From Alphaproteobacteria bacterium (GTDB lineage: Bacteria > Myxococcota_A > UBA796 > CAJQPC01): DNA of 64,000 nucleotides. The stretch spans positions 1 to 64,000 of the forward strand of contig JACKEV010000027.1 of assembly GCA_020632795.1 (NCBI GenBank), in the 5' to 3' direction. Below are positions 15,999 through 24,230 of this stretch, piece by piece. Below the pieces are notes generated by a model. That model was not told the origin of the DNA. It did no database searches and was given only the letters and a program-made list of their open reading frames with translations. Every line of letters starts with the position of its first letter. Position 1 is the first letter of the stretch. The position numbers were made by a program, and so were the translations under genes.

Positions 15999-16355
15999 AT
16001 GGCGACCCAGGCGATCCACGACCGGCTTCGGAAGGACATCACCTTCGTCGAGCTGCTCGGGAACCTCAAGGACGTGCAGATCGACGGCGCGACCATCAAG
16101 CTCGAGGTCGATCACCGCGCGCTGCCCTACCTGGACCACACCGTGGTCGGCTTCACCGACGGCCCGATGGCCACCAAGGTCGAGGCGGTCTTCTCCGGCA
16201 AGGACCCCGACGCCGAGAAGTGGCGCCGCTTCACCCTCCAGCGCGAGGGCTACCGCCACTACCGGCTGATGGCCTTCCCCACGCCCTTCAACAACGACAT
16301 CGCGCCTCTGTCCCCGGGCATCCCGCCCAGCGCGAGCCGGGCGGCCCATCACTGA
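15999..16355 (+). CDS. Small conserved-looking protein of unknown function
   Basis: 118 residues, MATQAIHDRLRKDITFVELL, predicted soluble alpha/beta with no Cys and no signal peptide. AGGAGA sits nine bases before the ATG. A TAGACT -10-like hexamer lies about 38 bp upstream, after hemE, suggesting its own promoter. The codon pattern is normal for the window. It precedes the HEXXH/YkgJ gene by 15 bp and may be co-transcribed with it. No family recognised. Confidence 0.65.
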   Translation: MATQAIHDRLRKDITFVELLGNLKDVQIDGATIKLEVDHRALPYLDHTVVGFTDGPMATKVEAVFSGKDPDAEKWRRFTLQREGYRHYRLMAFPTPFNNDIAPLSPGIPPSASRAAHH

Positions 16356-16370
16356 GAGCCTCTGAGCGGC

Positions 16371-17360
16371 ATGTCCCGCGACCACCGCTACGTTGACCCC
16401 GTCGACCTCATCTGGCTCAGGACTGCAGGCCGGCTGGGGATGCGGGTGGTCCGCAGCGACGACGTCTTCGCCTCCTGGGACGGCGCGGGCACGCTGACCC
16501 TCTCCACCCCGGAGCACTTCGACCCGGACGACAGCCTCGCCCAGATGATCCTGCACGAGCTGTGTCACGCCCTGGTGATGGGCCCTCGGGCCATGAAGCG
16601 GGTGGACTGGGGGCTGGAGAACGTCGACGACCGCCACCTGGTGCATGAGCACGCCTGCCACCGCCTGCAGGCCGCCCTCGCCGATCGGCACGGCCTGAGG
16701 GGCTTCATGGGGGTGACCACGCAGTGGCGGCCGTACTGGGATGCCCTGCCGGCCCACCCCCTGGCCCCGGGGGACGACCCGGCCATCCCCCTGGCGCAGG
16801 ACGGCTGGCGCCGGGCCACCCAGGGCCCCTGGGCCGAGGCCCTGGAGGACGCCCTGGCCGCCACCGCTGCGGTGGCCGCGGCGGTGCGCCCCTTCGCCCC
16901 CGAGGACAGCCTCTGGGCGCGCACCCGGGCGCCCCACCCCCTGGGTCTGCCCCCCGGCGACCCGGACAAGCGCTGCGGGGGCTGCGCCTGGGCGCATGGC
17001 GAGCGCTGCCTGCAGGCCGACGGCGCGGCGCTCGACCCCGCCTGGCCGGCGTGCAGCCGCTTCGAGCCCCCCCTGACCGAGGCCGACTGCCCCGCCTGCG
17101 GGGCCTGCTGCCGCCAGGCCTACCACCAGGTGCCCGTGGACGCCGACGGGCCGCTGGCTCGGGCCCACCCCGACTGGGTCGCGGAGGACGCCCACGGCGC
17201 CCACCTGCCCCGCCCCGAGGGCTTCTGCGTGGCCCTGCAGCGGCCCGAGGCCCCCTACCTCTGCGCGGCCTACGCCCTGCGCCCCGCGTCCTGCCGGGAC
17301 TTCGAGGTCGGCGGCGCGCACTGCCTGACCGCCCGTCGGCGGGTGGGGTTGAGCGCATGA
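16371..17360 (+). CDS. HEXXH metalloprotein fused to a YkgJ-type cysteine cluster
   Basis: 329 residues in three parts. Residues about 1-130 contain a zinc-type motif, MILHELCHALVMG, followed by KRVDWGLENVDDRHLVHEHA; the layout is reminiscent of EpmC/YfcM (elongation factor P hydroxylase), a weak visual match. Residues about 195-235 hold a Cys-rich stretch (KRCGGCAWAHGERCLQ ... PACSRFEPP). The C-terminus is a clear YkgJ cluster: CPACGACCRQAY, GFCVAL, YLCAAYALRPASCRDFE, then HC. The fusion suggests a metal-dependent enzyme with its own metal or FeS cluster. ATGA overlap couples it to the SGNH hydrolase gene. Confidence 0.7.
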   Translation: MSRDHRYVDPVDLIWLRTAGRLGMRVVRSDDVFASWDGAGTLTLSTPEHFDPDDSLAQMILHELCHALVMGPRAMKRVDWGLENVDDRHLVHEHACHRLQAALADRHGLRGFMGVTTQWRPYWDALPAHPLAPGDDPAIPLAQDGWRRATQGPWAEALEDALAATAAVAAAVRPFAPEDSLWARTRAPHPLGLPPGDPDKRCGGCAWAHGERCLQADGAALDPAWPACSRFEPPLTEADCPACGACCRQAYHQVPVDADGPLARAHPDWVAEDAHGAHLPRPEGFCVALQRPEAPYLCAAYALRPASCRDFEVGGAHCLTARRRVGLSA

Positions 17361-18364
17361 GGCGCGCCCTGCGGCGGCTGGCCTTCGCCCTGGTGCCGCT
17401 GGTGGTGCTCCTGTGGGCCGCCGAGGTCGCCGCGCGGCTCTTCTGGACCCCGCCGCCGCCCCCCGACCTCACCCAGGACGAGTACCTCATGCCCCTGCAC
17501 CCCACCCGGCTGTGGGGGCCGCCGCCGGGCAAGACGATGGGCCACGGCGCCGCCATCCTCATCGGCCCCGACGGCCTGCGGGCCCTGCCCGACGAGGGCG
17601 CGCCCCTGCGCATCCTGACCCTGGGGGACTCCAACATCTTCGGCTTCGCGATGGCCGACGCCGACACTCTCCAGGAGCGCCTGGAGGACGCCCTCGCCCG
17701 GCGCGGGGTGAAGGCCGAGGTCCTCTGCGGGGGCATCCCGGGCTACTCCAGCGAGCAGAGCCGGGTGCTGCTGGAGGAGCTGGGCTGGGACATGAAGCCC
17801 GACCTGCTGCTCATCGGGAACCTGCTCAGCGACTCCACCAAGGAGCACTTCCAGGACCGGGTGTGGATGGCCCGGCTCGGCCAGCCCGAGGTCCAGGTGG
17901 ACCGCACCCTGCTGGACCACAGCGTCGCCTGGTCCTGGCTGCGCCACCAGCTCATCCAGGAGTCCCGGGTCGAGCAGCGCATCCGCTTCCTGCGGCAGCC
18001 CAACCTGCTCGCCGCCGAGCGGGTCCCCCTGGACGAGTACGAGGAGAACCTGCGCTGGATGATGACCGCCGCCGCCGAGCGGGGCGTGGGCGCGGCGATC
18101 TTCCAGCTCGTCACCGCCGACCGCCTGGCCGGCCGGCCCGACGCCCCGGGCTACGTCGCCACCCAGCGGGCGCTGGCCCAGGAGTACGGGGTGCCCATCG
18201 TGGACGGCAGGGACGTGCTGGTCGCCGCCGGGCTCAGCGAGGCGCGGGCCTTCGTCGACCCCGTGCACGCCAGCGCCGAGGCCAACCGGCTGTACGCCGA
18301 GGCCATCGCCGAGGCCCTGGTGGCGGCGGGCTGGCCACAGGATCGCCTCATCGCCGGGGAGTGA
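17357..18364 (+). CDS. Membrane-anchored SGNH/GDSL hydrolase
   Basis: 335 residues. An N-terminal signal anchor (RRLAFALVPLVVLLWAAEVA) is followed by an SGNH-fold domain. Block I is ILTLGDSNIFGF (nucleophile Ser), block II/III GIPGYSSEQS and LLLIGNLLSD, and block V FVDPVHASAEANRLYAEAI supplies the D-x-x-H. Likely an envelope esterase or acyl/acetyl transfer enzyme acting on polysaccharide or lipid outside the cytoplasm. The start is the ATG that overlaps the upstream stop; the longer reading back into the HEXXH gene is a shadow. Confidence 0.8.
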   Translation: MRRALRRLAFALVPLVVLLWAAEVAARLFWTPPPPPDLTQDEYLMPLHPTRLWGPPPGKTMGHGAAILIGPDGLRALPDEGAPLRILTLGDSNIFGFAMADADTLQERLEDALARRGVKAEVLCGGIPGYSSEQSRVLLEELGWDMKPDLLLIGNLLSDSTKEHFQDRVWMARLGQPEVQVDRTLLDHSVAWSWLRHQLIQESRVEQRIRFLRQPNLLAAERVPLDEYEENLRWMMTAAAERGVGAAIFQLVTADRLAGRPDAPGYVATQRALAQEYGVPIVDGRDVLVAAGLSEARAFVDPVHASAEANRLYAEAIAEALVAAGWPQDRLIAGE

Positions 18365-18391
18365 TCGTCCGAGAGGTCGATGAACACGGCC

Positions 18392-19660
18392 TCACGGAGG
18401 TTCGATCCCCCACGCGCAGCGGGGGCTGGCCGCCGCCAGGCGCGCCAGGAGGGCGGGGGGCGGCGGGGTGGCCAGGTTCGGGGCGAGCTGCCCGGTGAGC
18501 ACCGAGAGCGCCCCGCAGGGCAGGAAGGCGGGCACCGGCTCGGGCAGGTCGCCGAAGGCGGCGGGGTCGTCGATGACCTTGTCGACCAGCTCGGCCTGGT
18601 CCTTCACCGCGTTGCCCCGCAGCCAGCGGGTCAGCAGCTCCTCGGCGAGGCCGGAGTAGCAGCGGTCCGCCAGCTCGCCCCCCAGGGCGCCGCAGCGCTC
18701 GGCGGCCCAGCGGACGTCCTGCTGGGCCCGCTGGGAGAGCTTGCGGCCCAGCCAGACGCCGTGGCAGCCGGGCAGCGCCTCGATCCGGGGCTCCAGGGCC
18801 AGGGCCTCGGCGTGGGCGCCCTTGACGGCCTGGGCCAGGGCGGCGGGGCCCTGCTGCATGTTGGCGCTCAGGGCCTGCTCGGTGACCGACATGCAGATGT
18901 GGTCGAAGCACTGCTCGGAGAGGCTGCCGGCCTTCGCGCAGACCCCGGCGGCGAAGGGCATGACCTCGGCGCCCAGGGCCTCGCAGCGGGCGGGGTCGGG
19001 CTCGGGGCGGCAGTCGCGCAGCATGCGGAAGGGCAGCTCGGAGCCCAGCAGCGAGGCCGCCTCGGCCTGCCAGCGGCCGGGCACGGTCAGCGTCAGCAGC
19101 TCCTCCAGGGCGCGCAGCTCCGCCATCGAGGCGGGGGCGCCGCGCTGGCGCAGGGCCCCCGCCACGGCCTGGCTGCGCAGGTCATCGTCCCCGATGGCGG
19201 CGATGGCCTCGCGCAGCGCGGGCACGGGGCTGCCCCGCAGGCCCAGGGCGCGCTCGTAGCGGCAGGGGTCGGCGTCGGGGTCCTTCGCGCAGTCCGCCCC
19301 GGCGGTCAGCGGCGCGCCGCCCTGAGCGGGGGCCTCCACCCGGAGGTGGGGGCGCTCCAGGTAGCGGCGGCAGTCGTCCTTCTTGGCCGGCGAGCGCACC
19401 TCCTGCTCGCAGATCGCCCGGATCTCCTCGTCCCGGAAGGCGTGGGCCTCGGTGAGCACCTTGTAGAGCGCCAGGTCGCGGGTGGCGGGGTCGGACACGG
19501 CGCGGGCGGCGGCCAGGGCGGCCTCGGGATCGGCGGTGAGCTGGGCGTCGACGCGCGCCAGCAGGCAGGCGTCCTGGGCGGGGCCGGCCTCCAGGGCGTC
19601 GCAGTCGGGGGAGCGCTCGACGCCGGTGCAGGCCAGGGTGAGGGCGAGGAGGATCATCAT
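18392..19660 (-). CDS. Cys-rich helical lipoprotein
   Basis: 422 residues starting MMILLALTLACTGVERS, lipobox Cys11. The mature protein is helical and carries about 14 Cys, many in CxxxxxDxC-like pairs (SPDCDAL, DACLLARV, RAICEQEV, DDCRRYL), so it is probably disulfide-stabilised in the periplasm or on the outer membrane. Repeated helix pairs resemble Sel1/TPR-type repeats without a clear consensus. GGAG precedes the start. It lies 26 bp downstream of the tandem kinase gene on the same strand and may be co-transcribed with it. No function assigned. Confidence 0.7.
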   Translation of the reverse strand: MMILLALTLACTGVERSPDCDALEAGPAQDACLLARVDAQLTADPEAALAAARAVSDPATRDLALYKVLTEAHAFRDEEIRAICEQEVRSPAKKDDCRRYLERPHLRVEAPAQGGAPLTAGADCAKDPDADPCRYERALGLRGSPVPALREAIAAIGDDDLRSQAVAGALRQRGAPASMAELRALEELLTLTVPGRWQAEAASLLGSELPFRMLRDCRPEPDPARCEALGAEVMPFAAGVCAKAGSLSEQCFDHICMSVTEQALSANMQQGPAALAQAVKGAHAEALALEPRIEALPGCHGVWLGRKLSQRAQQDVRWAAERCGALGGELADRCYSGLAEELLTRWLRGNAVKDQAELVDKVIDDPAAFGDLPEPVPAFLPCGALSVLTGQLAPNLATPPPPALLARLAAASPRCAWGIEPP

Positions 19661-19686
19661 GACCGGGACTCCGCGAGAGCTGCAGC

Positions 19687-22029
19687 CTACCGCAGCGGCT
19701 CGCAGAGGATGCTCTGGGCCATCACCGAGCAGCGCAGGGTCTCGGAGCGGCTGACGTTGAACTGGCCCCAGGCGTCGGCGGTCTCCAGGAAGCACTGGGT
19801 GGCGTCGGGGAAGCGCATGTCCAGCTTGCCGGTGAAGCGGGCGGTCTGGGAGTCTCCGCAGCGCACCCGGGTGGCCAGGGTGGGGTCGGACATCCGCACG
19901 CGGACCTTGTGCTGGCCCTCGGTGAACAGCACCCGCTGCTCGGGGACCGGGCCGACCATCACCGAGCCCTTGGGCGCCGCGGGGACCTCGACGGGCGGGG
20001 TCGGCGGCAGAGGCTGGATCGTGGCGGTCTGGGGCAGCACGCCCGAGGACATCAGGCCGACCACCACGATGACCGCCAGGGCCACGACCATGACCATCGT
20101 GCCCGCCGCCCACCAGCCCCGGCTGTCGCCCCGATCCGCCTGCGGCGCGCCGGCGAGGCCGCGCAGCTCGCTGCTCTCCAGCGCGGTGTCCTTGGGCTTG
20201 CCGGCGGCCTTCTGCAAGGCGGTGGAGAACGAGGCCACGCAGTCGTAGCGCTTCGCGGCGTCCACGGAGAGGGCCCGGGCGAGCACCCGCTTGATCGCGG
20301 CGGGGGCCTCCATCTTCTCCAGGAAGCCCCGGGTGTCGTAGACCACGGCCATGTTCAGGGGGCGGCCGTGCAGCGCGAACAGCGCGAGCATGGCGAGGGC
20401 GTACTGGTCGGCGCGGTGGGTGACCTGGCGCGGGTTGCGCATCAGCTCGGGGGCGGCGTAGACGAAGTTGCCCGCCCCGCTGATGCGCGGGTTGTCCTCG
20501 GGCTCGGTGGCCCGGGGCGGGTCGAAGTCGCCGAGCCGGGCGTTGCCCTCGAAGTCGAACAGGATGTTCCGGGGCTTGAGGTTGCGGTGGACCAGGCCGC
20601 GGTCGTGGGCGGTCTGGAGCGCCGCGGCGACCGGGGCGAGCAGGGGGGCCAGCTCCTCGGGGGGGATGGCGCCGGTCTTGCGCACCCGACGGTCCAGGTC
20701 GCCTCGGGGACAATAGGCCATGACGAAGAACTGGAAGCTCTCGTGGGAACCATAGGACTCGATGATCTCGATCATCCCCGGGCTGTCGATCGCGGCCATC
20801 TGCCGCGCCCCGTGGATGAAGGTCTCGACCATGCGGGGCTCGTCGTTCCACCGGGGGTGGAGCACCTTGACCGCGACCACCCGCTCGGTGGTGCGGTCGA
20901 GGGCCTGCCACACCGCGCCCAGCGCCCCGTGCCCGATGCGCTCCAGCAGTTCGAAGCGCCCCTCCAGCACCATGCCGGTCCACAGGGTGTTGGCGTTGGT
21001 GCCGTCGGACGGGTCGGAGAGGGTGATGTCCTCGGTGTCCGGGTCCGGGCCGAAGGCGGGCAGCAGGCCGTCCTCCAGGGGATCCCCGGGGTCGCCGTCG
21101 AGCATGCGCAGCAGCACCTCGCAGTTGGGGGGCCGCTTCCAGCGGTCCACCGAGAGGCAGCGGTAGATCACGACGCGGAGGTGGTCGGGCAGGCCGGGCA
21201 CCAGGCGCTCGGCGGGGGTGTAGCGCCCGTTGAGGATGTCGTTGAACAGGGCGGGCAGCTCCATGTTCCGGAAGGGCCGCGTGCCACAAACCAGTTCATA
21301 AAGGATGCAGCCCAGCGCGAAGATGTCGGCGCGTTGGTCCACGCTCTTGGCGTCGCGGATCTGCTCGGGGGCCATGTAGGCCGGGGTGCCCAGGCGCTGG
21401 GCGGAGCGCAGCGCGGCGTCCCGGGGGCCGCGCACCTTGGCCAGGCCGAAGTCGGTGACCCGGGGGATGTAGGTCTCGCCGTCCCACTCCATCAAGATGT
21501 TCGCGGGCTTGAGGTCGCGGTGTACGATGCCCAGCCGATGCGCTGCGCCCATGCCCGCGACGATCTGCCTGAAGATGCTCTCGGACTCCTCGATGGTGGG
21601 CCGGTGGGCGCGCAGGTAGTCCTCCAGGGAGGCCCCGTGCACGTAGTCCATCAGGAGCCCCATCGTCGCGTGCATCTCGATGACGTCCGTCACCGCGACC
21701 ACGTTGTCGTGGCGCAGCTCGGCCTGGATGCGGCCCTCCTGGAGCAGCCGGTGGCGCACCCGGGCGTCGCTGTCGCGCAGCACCTTGAGGGCGTGCAGGG
21801 TGTCCAGGGTCACATGGCGGACGCGGTAGACGACGGCGTGCGCGCCGTGCCCGATGCGGGTCTCCACGATGAAGCGGTCGACCTGCTGGCCGGGCTCCAG
21901 GGTGGCGGGGTCTCCGGGGACGGCCGTCCAGGTCTCGGCCTCAGAGACAGACGACCACGCCACCCAGGGCCGATCTTCGCGACCCTGGGCTCCGGCCCTC
22001 CTGCGGCGTTCATCGCTGTCCCTTCCCAT
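19687..22029 (-). CDS. Transmembrane Ser/Thr kinase with a second, pseudokinase domain
   Basis: 780 residues. Kinase 1 (about 52-315) is complete: glycine loop GHGAHAVVY, K82 in ALKVL, HRDLKPAN (D172), DFG (193-195) and TPAYMAPEQ. Kinase 2 (about 355-590) keeps the glycine loop GHGALGAVW and K388, but the catalytic loop reads HRNLKPRN (Asp to Asn at 483) and the metal-binding DFG reads DFD (501-503), so it should be inactive. A single membrane helix lies at 638-660 (TMVMVVALAVIVVVGLM), followed by a small extracytoplasmic C-terminal domain with Cys residues. Domain 2 may regulate domain 1 or bind targets. The start at 22029 is preferred over a codon 105 bp upstream that crosses the divergent gene. 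Confidence 0.85.
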   Translation of the reverse strand: MGRDSDERRRRAGAQGREDRPWVAWSSVSEAETWTAVPGDPATLEPGQQVDRFIVETRIGHGAHAVVYRVRHVTLDTLHALKVLRDSDARVRHRLLQEGRIQAELRHDNVVAVTDVIEMHATMGLLMDYVHGASLEDYLRAHRPTIEESESIFRQIVAGMGAAHRLGIVHRDLKPANILMEWDGETYIPRVTDFGLAKVRGPRDAALRSAQRLGTPAYMAPEQIRDAKSVDQRADIFALGCILYELVCGTRPFRNMELPALFNDILNGRYTPAERLVPGLPDHLRVVIYRCLSVDRWKRPPNCEVLLRMLDGDPGDPLEDGLLPAFGPDPDTEDITLSDPSDGTNANTLWTGMVLEGRFELLERIGHGALGAVWQALDRTTERVVAVKVLHPRWNDEPRMVETFIHGARQMAAIDSPGMIEIIESYGSHESFQFFVMAYCPRGDLDRRVRKTGAIPPEELAPLLAPVAAALQTAHDRGLVHRNLKPRNILFDFEGNARLGDFDPPRATEPEDNPRISGAGNFVYAAPELMRNPRQVTHRADQYALAMLALFALHGRPLNMAVVYDTRGFLEKMEAPAAIKRVLARALSVDAAKRYDCVASFSTALQKAAGKPKDTALESSELRGLAGAPQADRGDSRGWWAAGTMVMVVALAVIVVVGLMSSGVLPQTATIQPLPPTPPVEVPAAPKGSVMVGPVPEQRVLFTEGQHKVRVRMSDPTLATRVRCGDSQTARFTGKLDMRFPDATQCFLETADAWGQFNVSRSETLRCSVMAQSILCEPLR

Positions 22030-22035
22030 GGTCAC

Positions 22036-22041
22036 AGGATA
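22036..22041 (-). promoter_or_regulatory. Candidate -10 element of the kinase gene
   Basis: TATCCT on the minus strand, then GTGACC and the ATG at 22029, without an SD. The arrangement implies a leaderless or near-leaderless transcript. Confidence 0.35.
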
Positions 22042-22103
22042 GCGCCTTCGCGGTGCCTTGTTCGGCAGAGGTCTAATCGTCTGGCCCCTGGAATGGAGGC
22101 CTG

Positions 22104-22613
22104 ATGCTGTCCACGCTGCTGCTGGTCCTGACAACGGCGACCGCCGCGGAGGTCCGCCTGGAGGTGGTCGCCCCCAGCGCGATGCGCTCGATGCGGCTCC
22201 AGGCGCAGACCACCTGGCTGGGGGAGCCGCGCACCCTGGACCTGCTCGACGACGGCAGCCGGGACGGAGACACCCCCGGGGACGGCCTGTGGACGGGCAC
22301 CTGGAGCGGCGATCCGGTGCAGGCCCTGGCGATCACGCTGACGGCGCGCACCACGCCCGAGGCCGAGGAGGTCGTGCTCTACGAGGGCACCGAGGTGATC
22401 ACCGCCTCGGCGGATCGCCTCTCCTGGCAGCTCCACCTGGGGCCCCCGCCCCGCGCCGAGCGCACCGCGCTGCCCCTGGCCGGCCCCGCGATCGCCCGGG
22501 ACGGCACCCTGCAGGTGGTGGCCGCGACGGGCTGGGTGATCGTCCTGCTGAACTACGTCGGCTGGCTGCTGGTCCCGGTGCTGCGGCGCCAGCGCGAGGA
22601 CGGCGAGGCGTGA
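22104..22613 (+). CDS. Signal-peptide protein with C-terminal membrane anchor
   Basis: 169 residues. The N-terminal signal (MLSTLLLVLTTATAAEV) is cleaved or anchors the protein. The middle is a small beta-rich domain (LEVVAPSAMRSMRLQAQTTW ... LLDDGSRDGDTPGDGLW, with an Asp/Gly loop like a calcium-binding or choice-of-anchor fold). A C-terminal helix (VVAATGWVIVLLNYVGWLLV) crosses the inner membrane, leaving a short basic tail. GGAGG precedes the start. Its stop overlaps the GTG of the large membrane protein that follows, so the two are likely partners. Confidence 0.65.
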   Translation: MLSTLLLVLTTATAAEVRLEVVAPSAMRSMRLQAQTTWLGEPRTLDLLDDGSRDGDTPGDGLWTGTWSGDPVQALAITLTARTTPEAEEVVLYEGTEVITASADRLSWQLHLGPPPRAERTALPLAGPAIARDGTLQVVAATGWVIVLLNYVGWLLVPVLRRQREDGEA

Positions 22614-24220
22614 GGCCCCGGCACGCCCCGGTGATCTTCCTCGTCCTGGCGATCGCCTGGACCTGGCCGGCGGCGATCGCCTGGGACGGCTGGCTGGTGG
22701 GGCGGCACTTCGACCTGCCGGGCACCGCCTGGTTCCTGTCGGCGGGGCCGCGCATGGGCCTGGACCTGCACGACCCCCTGACCGGCTGGCCCGAGGGCAT
22801 CACCTACTACCGGCCGGACTCCTACGTGCTGCTGGTGGCGAGCTGGCTGTTGCAGGGGCTGCCGGCCCACGTCAGCCACGGGCTCCTGCAGGTGCTGGGG
22901 GTGACCGCCTCGGCCTGGGCGGCGGAGGCATTCGCGCGGGCGGCGGGGGCGAGGATGCCCTGGTCGCTGCTGGCCGGGCTGGCGTTCGGGTTCTCGGGGC
23001 TGGCCGCCAACGCGCTGCTGGAGGGCCACGTCTACCACGTCATGGACCCCTGGATGCCCCTGTTCGGGTGGGCCTGGCTGCGCGCGACCGGACCTGGGGG
23101 GAGGCCCCACCACGGCGCCCTCGCGGCGCTCTTCTTCGCGCTGACCACGATGACCACGGCATACCTGGGCCTGGCCGCCGCCGTGATCGCGGTGGGGTTT
23201 GCCTTCGGGGGCCTCGCGGAGCTGCGCCTGCGCTTCCCCTTCGCGGCGGCGCTGACCGCGGCGGCGGGGGTGGGGGTCTTCGGGGCCTGGTACCTCCACC
23301 AGTTCAGCGCCGCCGGGGCGGTGGAGGGCCTGCCCGGCTACGACGCGGCCTCCCGGGAGCTGTTCCTGATGGGCAACTCCACGGATCTGGTGGGGCTGCT
23401 CACGCCCACGCCCGCGGTGGACCGCTTCTTCCACGCCGCCGCGCCCACCTTCTCGGCGACCGCGCTGTGCCTGGCGGGGGTGGCGCCGCTGGTGCTCTCG
23501 GCGGAGACGCGCTGGAAGACCCTGCTGGGCACGGGGCTGGCGGCGCTGGTGCTGTCGATGGGCCCCTGGCTGCACCTGGGGGAGACCTGGATCCCGCTGC
23601 CGATGGTGGCGATCTCGGACCTCCCGGCGGCGGACCTGCTGCGGCACCCCCGGCGCCTGGGCTGGGCCTGGGTGCTGTGCGGAGGGGTGGTAGCCGCGCT
23701 GGTGGCGACCCGGCTGGCCGAGCACCGGGGGCGGGCGGCCTGGCCGCTGCTGGCCTGCGCGCTGATCGACGCCTTCGTGGTGGTGGGGCTGCCGCTGCGC
23801 CAGGGGGCGCGGCCCGCTCAGGTCCCCAGCGCCTACCTCGCCGGGGAGGGCGCGGTCTTCGATCTCTTCCCCACCCAGCCCGGCCTGACCTACGAGCTGA
23901 ACGGCTGGCTGCAGGGCCTGGCCTGCTGGTACCAGACCGGCCACGGCCGCCCCATCGTGGACGACTGCGTGGTGACCCGCGCGGCGGAGAACCCCCGGGT
24001 GGGGCTCTCCCAGACCGTGCTCGCGGGGCTGCTCGAGGGGGAGACCGGGGCGGTGCTCAGCGCGATGCGGGGCCGGCGCGTCTCGGCGATCGCCCTGCAC
24101 GGGGACCTCTTCCACCCCAGCGACCGCGCCCGGCTGATCCAGGCGCTCTCCCGCATCGACCCCGACCCGGTGTCCTCCGCGGACGGCGGGGAGGCCCTCC
24201 GGATCTACCGGGTGCGGTAG
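22610..24220 (+). CDS. Polytopic membrane protein, glycosyltransferase (GT-C)-like
   Basis: 536 residues from a GTG that overlaps the upstream stop. About ten hydrophobic segments (for example HAPVIFLVLAIAWTWPAAIA, AALFFALTTMTTAYLGLAAA, FAAALTAAAGVGVFGAWYL) and a C-terminal soluble domain of about 130 residues facing the periplasm. The topology and the early luminal loop (DGWLVGRHFDLPGTAWFL ... DPLTGWPEGITYY) resemble GT-C polyprenyl-linked glycosyltransferases. No sure catalytic Asp pair was identified. It could glycosylate a cell-envelope product. A similar but distinct polytopic protein lies at 48520-50046. Confidence 0.65.
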   Translation: MRPRHAPVIFLVLAIAWTWPAAIAWDGWLVGRHFDLPGTAWFLSAGPRMGLDLHDPLTGWPEGITYYRPDSYVLLVASWLLQGLPAHVSHGLLQVLGVTASAWAAEAFARAAGARMPWSLLAGLAFGFSGLAANALLEGHVYHVMDPWMPLFGWAWLRATGPGGRPHHGALAALFFALTTMTTAYLGLAAAVIAVGFAFGGLAELRLRFPFAAALTAAAGVGVFGAWYLHQFSAAGAVEGLPGYDAASRELFLMGNSTDLVGLLTPTPAVDRFFHAAAPTFSATALCLAGVAPLVLSAETRWKTLLGTGLAALVLSMGPWLHLGETWIPLPMVAISDLPAADLLRHPRRLGWAWVLCGGVVAALVATRLAEHRGRAAWPLLACALIDAFVVVGLPLRQGARPAQVPSAYLAGEGAVFDLFPTQPGLTYELNGWLQGLACWYQTGHGRPIVDDCVVTRAAENPRVGLSQTVLAGLLEGETGAVLSAMRGRRVSAIALHGDLFHPSDRARLIQALSRIDPDPVSSADGGEALRIYRVR

Positions 24221-24223
24221 GAT
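24218..24223 (+). promoter_or_regulatory. Candidate -10 element overlapping a stop codon
   Basis: TAGGAT includes the TAG stop of the upstream membrane-protein gene and is seven bases (CGCCGGG) before the ATG at 24231. There is no SD. The same arrangement occurs at other lipoprotein genes here; overlap with a stop codon makes chance more likely in this case. Confidence 0.25.
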
Positions 24224-24230
24224 CGCCGGG

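Noticed and set aside
18380..18420. GGTTCGATCCCCC resembling a tRNA T-loop
   Set aside because: No matching acceptor stem, D-arm or anticodon arm in register; the bases are the last codons of the minus-strand Cys-rich lipoprotein gene.
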